A DNA stretch of 9,279 nt, from contig JAUWKK010000085.1 of the NCBI GenBank assembly GCA_030614245.1, positions 1-9,279 on the forward strand, in the 5' to 3' direction. Shown here one piece after another: positions 7,098-9,279 of the stretch. Under the pieces are notes generated by a model that had not been told where the DNA came from, made no database searches, and was given only the letters and a program-made list of their open reading frames with translations. A program made the translations under genes and the position numbers. Source of the stretch: Planctomycetota bacterium. GTDB lineage: Bacteria > Planctomycetota > PUPC01 > JABMSA01 > JAUWKK01. The first letter of the stretch is position 1, and the number at the start of each line of letters is the position of its first letter.

Positions 7098-7113
7098 CAA
7101 ATGACACCTGACA
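7095..7113 (+). repeat. Three TGACA repeats with 7-base period
   Basis: TGACA occurs at 7095-7099, 7102-7106 and 7109-7113, a strict 7-base period. The first copy contains the stop codon of the PHP gene. Because the period is 7, the three TGA triplets close all three forward reading frames. The repeat lies in the leader of the downstream kinase. Any role (protein-binding half-sites or a translation stop block) is inference, and chance is possible. Confidence 0.4.
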
Positions 7114-7175
7114 ACGCACACCTCTCAGCGCCCGTCGTCTACATCAAATCGGTCCTGAAGCGGGGCGTTTGCTGA
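7101..7175 (+). CDS. Possible 24-codon leader ORF upstream of the GHMP kinase
   Basis: An ATG three bases after the PHP stop codon opens a 24-residue frame that begins M-T-P-D-N-A-H-L and ends V-L-K-R-G-V-C, with TGA at 7173-7175. GGAG at 7087-7090 lies 10 bases before this ATG. The stop falls two bases before the strong GGAGGG site of the kinase, so a ribosome ending here would be well placed to restart on it. There is no recognisable family and the frame is short enough to occur by chance, so it is reported as a candidate only. Confidence 0.25.
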   Translation: MTPDNAHLSAPVVYIKSVLKRGVC

Positions 7176-7177
7176 TC

Positions 7178-7183
7178 GGAGGG
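7178..7183 (+). promoter_or_regulatory. Strong Shine-Dalgarno site that sets the TTG start of the kinase
   Basis: GGAGGG ends 6 bases before the TTG at 7190. It is the best ribosome-binding site seen in the window and decides for TTG at 7190 over the in-frame TTG at 7169 and ATG at 7232. Confidence 0.7.
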
Positions 7184-7189
7184 CGGCCT

Positions 7190-8569
7190 TTGAACGAGCC
7201 TGTGCTCGCAGATTTGGTCGATATCTATGCGATGACCGAACGGCTGATTTCGGCCGGGCTGAGCGCCTCGGCTGCCGGTGCGAAGGCTTCGCTGCTTGCA
7301 GGATGCGCGCGGGCGTTGCTCGATCGCGGCATCGCCGGCTCGCGGCCCGCTGCCGTCTTCTACGTCCCGGGGCGGATCGAGGTCGTTGGCAAGCACACCG
7401 ACTACGGCGGCGGGCACAGCATAGTGGCGGCGCCCGAGCGCGGCTTCTGCCTGGCCGCCGTCGCACGCGAGGACGCGCTCGTTCGCATTATCGACGTCGT
7501 CTGGGACGACTGCACCAATTTCGCCATCGATGCGGACCTGACGCCGACGGTGGGCGAGTGGTCGAACTACCCGATGACGGTGGCAAGGCGCATCGCGAGG
7601 AACTTCCCCGATGCGCGGACGGGGGCCGACGTCGCGCTGGCCGGCGACCTGCCGTCTGCGGCGGGAATGAGCAGCTCGAGCGCGATGATGGCCGCCTCAT
7701 TCCTCGCGCTGTCCGCCGTCAATGGCATAAGCGATTCGACACCATACCGCGAGAACATCCACGATATGCTCGACCTGGCGAGCTATCTCGGCACGGTCGA
7801 GAATGGCCGGACATTCCGAGGGCTCGCCGGCGACAGGGGCGTGGGCACGTTCGGCGGCAGCGAAGATCACGCCGCGATGCTGTGCTCTGTGCCCGGCATG
7901 CTCTCGCGGTTCACTTACTGCCCGGTCGGGTTCGCCGGCAGGGTTCCAATGCCGAAGGGCTATGTCTTCGCGATAGCGTCAAGCGGCGTAGCCGCCGAGA
8001 AGACGGGCCAGGCGATGGACAAATACAACCGCGTCTCCCACTTGCTGGCGGTAGTGACCGATCTGTGGAGGAGGGCGTCCGGGCGCGATGACGCATCATT
8101 AGGCGATGCCCTGGCCCGCTCTCCCGGCGCTGCCGACAGCGTGCGGGACATCCTTCGCAATACTTCGGACACGCGCTTCGGCACGGGCGAACTGCTCGGC
8201 CGCTTCGAGCATTTCGTCGCGGAGAACGGGCGGATAGTCCCGGCGGTGTTTGACGCGCTCGAACGCGGCGACATTGCGGAATTCGGCCGTCAGGTCGATC
8301 TTTCGCAGAAAAGCGCCGAGGCGCTGCTCGGCAACCAGGTGCGTGAGACGGTCTTTCTTGCGAGGCTCGCTCGGGAGCTCGGAGCAGCGGCGGCATCGGC
8401 TTTCGGCGCAGGTTTCGGCGGGAGTGTGTGGGCTCTCGTCAAGGCCGAAGCTGCTGCGGAATTGATCGAGCGCTGGGCGGAGGGATACAAAGCGGCGTTC
8501 CCCGCTCACGCAGAGGGGGCGGCTTTCTTCGAGACGCACGCCGGCCCGGCGGCGTTCGAGTTGCGGTGA
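7190..8569 (+). CDS. Galactokinase-like GHMP sugar kinase
   Basis: This 459-residue cytoplasmic kinase has all GHMP motifs. The substrate signature is P-G-R-I-E-V-V-G-K-H-T-D-Y at 60-72, the ATP loop is P-S-A-A-G-M-S-S-S-S-A at 155-165, G-G-S-E-D-H at 222-227 supplies the likely catalytic base D226, and G-A-G-F-G-G-S at 407-412 is motif 3. True galactokinases read G-E-H-T-D-Y. Here K68 replaces the Glu that contacts the sugar, while R62, H69 and D71 are kept, so the substrate may not be galactose; family wording alone cannot tell which sugar it is. The start is TTG at 7190 because GGAGGG (7178-7183) lies 6 bases upstream. An earlier TTG at 7169 lacks such a site, and an internal ATG at 7232 is also unsupported. 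The gene lies downstream of the PHP gene on the same strand and converges on clpB. I leave the symbol blank because of the altered signature. Confidence 0.88.
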   Translation: MNEPVLADLVDIYAMTERLISAGLSASAAGAKASLLAGCARALLDRGIAGSRPAAVFYVPGRIEVVGKHTDYGGGHSIVAAPERGFCLAAVAREDALVRIIDVVWDDCTNFAIDADLTPTVGEWSNYPMTVARRIARNFPDARTGADVALAGDLPSAAGMSSSSAMMAASFLALSAVNGISDSTPYRENIHDMLDLASYLGTVENGRTFRGLAGDRGVGTFGGSEDHAAMLCSVPGMLSRFTYCPVGFAGRVPMPKGYVFAIASSGVAAEKTGQAMDKYNRVSHLLAVVTDLWRRASGRDDASLGDALARSPGAADSVRDILRNTSDTRFGTGELLGRFEHFVAENGRIVPAVFDALERGDIAEFGRQVDLSQKSAEALLGNQVRETVFLARLARELGAAAASAFGAGFGGSVWALVKAEAAAELIERWAEGYKAAFPAHAEGAAFFETHAGPAAFELR

Positions 8570-8585
8570 CGGGGCGGGGAGATGC

Positions 8586-8599
8586 TGCCAGAGGCATTT

Positions 8600-8602
<3 letters not shown>
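8586..8602 (+). terminator. Very short hairpin between the kinase and clpB (weak)
   Basis: The 30-base convergent gap holds TGCC (8586-8589), loop AGA, then GGCA (8593-8596), followed by the T-rich TTTCT that runs into the clpB stop. A 4-bp stem is too short for a confident terminator call. It is noted because it is the only candidate structure in this gap. Confidence 0.2.

Positions 8603-9279
<677 letters not shown>

Noticed and set aside
6528..7121. A 197-codon minus-strand open frame opposite the PHP gene
   Set aside because: The sense frame shows conserved PHP metal motifs, while the antisense frame has no family features.

Overview
This 9.3 kb window is GC-rich and gene-dense. It carries six protein-coding genes, two of them cut by the window edges (a macroglobulin at the left, ClpB at the right). 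I see no tRNA, rRNA, CRISPR array, insertion sequence or other mobile element, and no non-coding stretch longer than about 245 bases. The gene content points to a free-living bacterium with peptidoglycan and probably an outer membrane, because the alpha-2-macroglobulin/PBP1c pair is typical of diderm bacteria. GC-rich environmental phyla such as Planctomycetota, Armatimonadota or relatives would fit, but the sequence alone does not settle the taxonomy.

Layout. (1) Positions 3-1232 (+) hold the C-terminal part of a bacterial alpha-2-macroglobulin. Its stop overlaps (ATGA) the start of a penicillin-binding protein 1C gene, pbpC, at 1229-3469 (+). (2) After a 150-base convergent gap comes a two-gene operon on the minus strand: an HDOD/HD-domain signalling protein (6249-5359), then a GAF plus PP2C/SpoIIE-type phosphatase (5362-3620), again joined by an ATGA overlap. 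(3) A divergent intergenic region of about 240 bases carries a good candidate promoter for the HDOD operon, a weaker one for the rightward genes, and unusual paired repeats. (4) Rightward come a small PHP-domain phosphoesterase (6492-7097) and a galactokinase-like GHMP kinase (7190-8569). The leader between them has a triple TGACA repeat and a possible 24-codon ORF. (5) On the minus strand, converging on the kinase, is the C-terminal part of the disaggregase ClpB (8600-9279).

How the genes work together. The macroglobulin/PBP1c pair is a known envelope-defence partnership: a periplasmic protease trap plus a peptidoglycan repair enzyme. The HDOD and phosphatase genes look like one signalling unit, probably feeding a partner-switching (STAS/anti-sigma) pathway whose other parts are not here. 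The PHP protein and the GHMP kinase may be co-transcribed and could share a phosphorylated-metabolite theme, but their substrates are unknown. Both carry substitutions at positions that are normally conserved: a ligand His in the PHP protein and the substrate-site Glu in the kinase.

I do not see a clearly new multi-gene system. The points most worth a second look are these two altered active sites, the repeat architecture at 6348-6404 and 7095-7113, and signs that the first ~95 bases are low-quality sequence.
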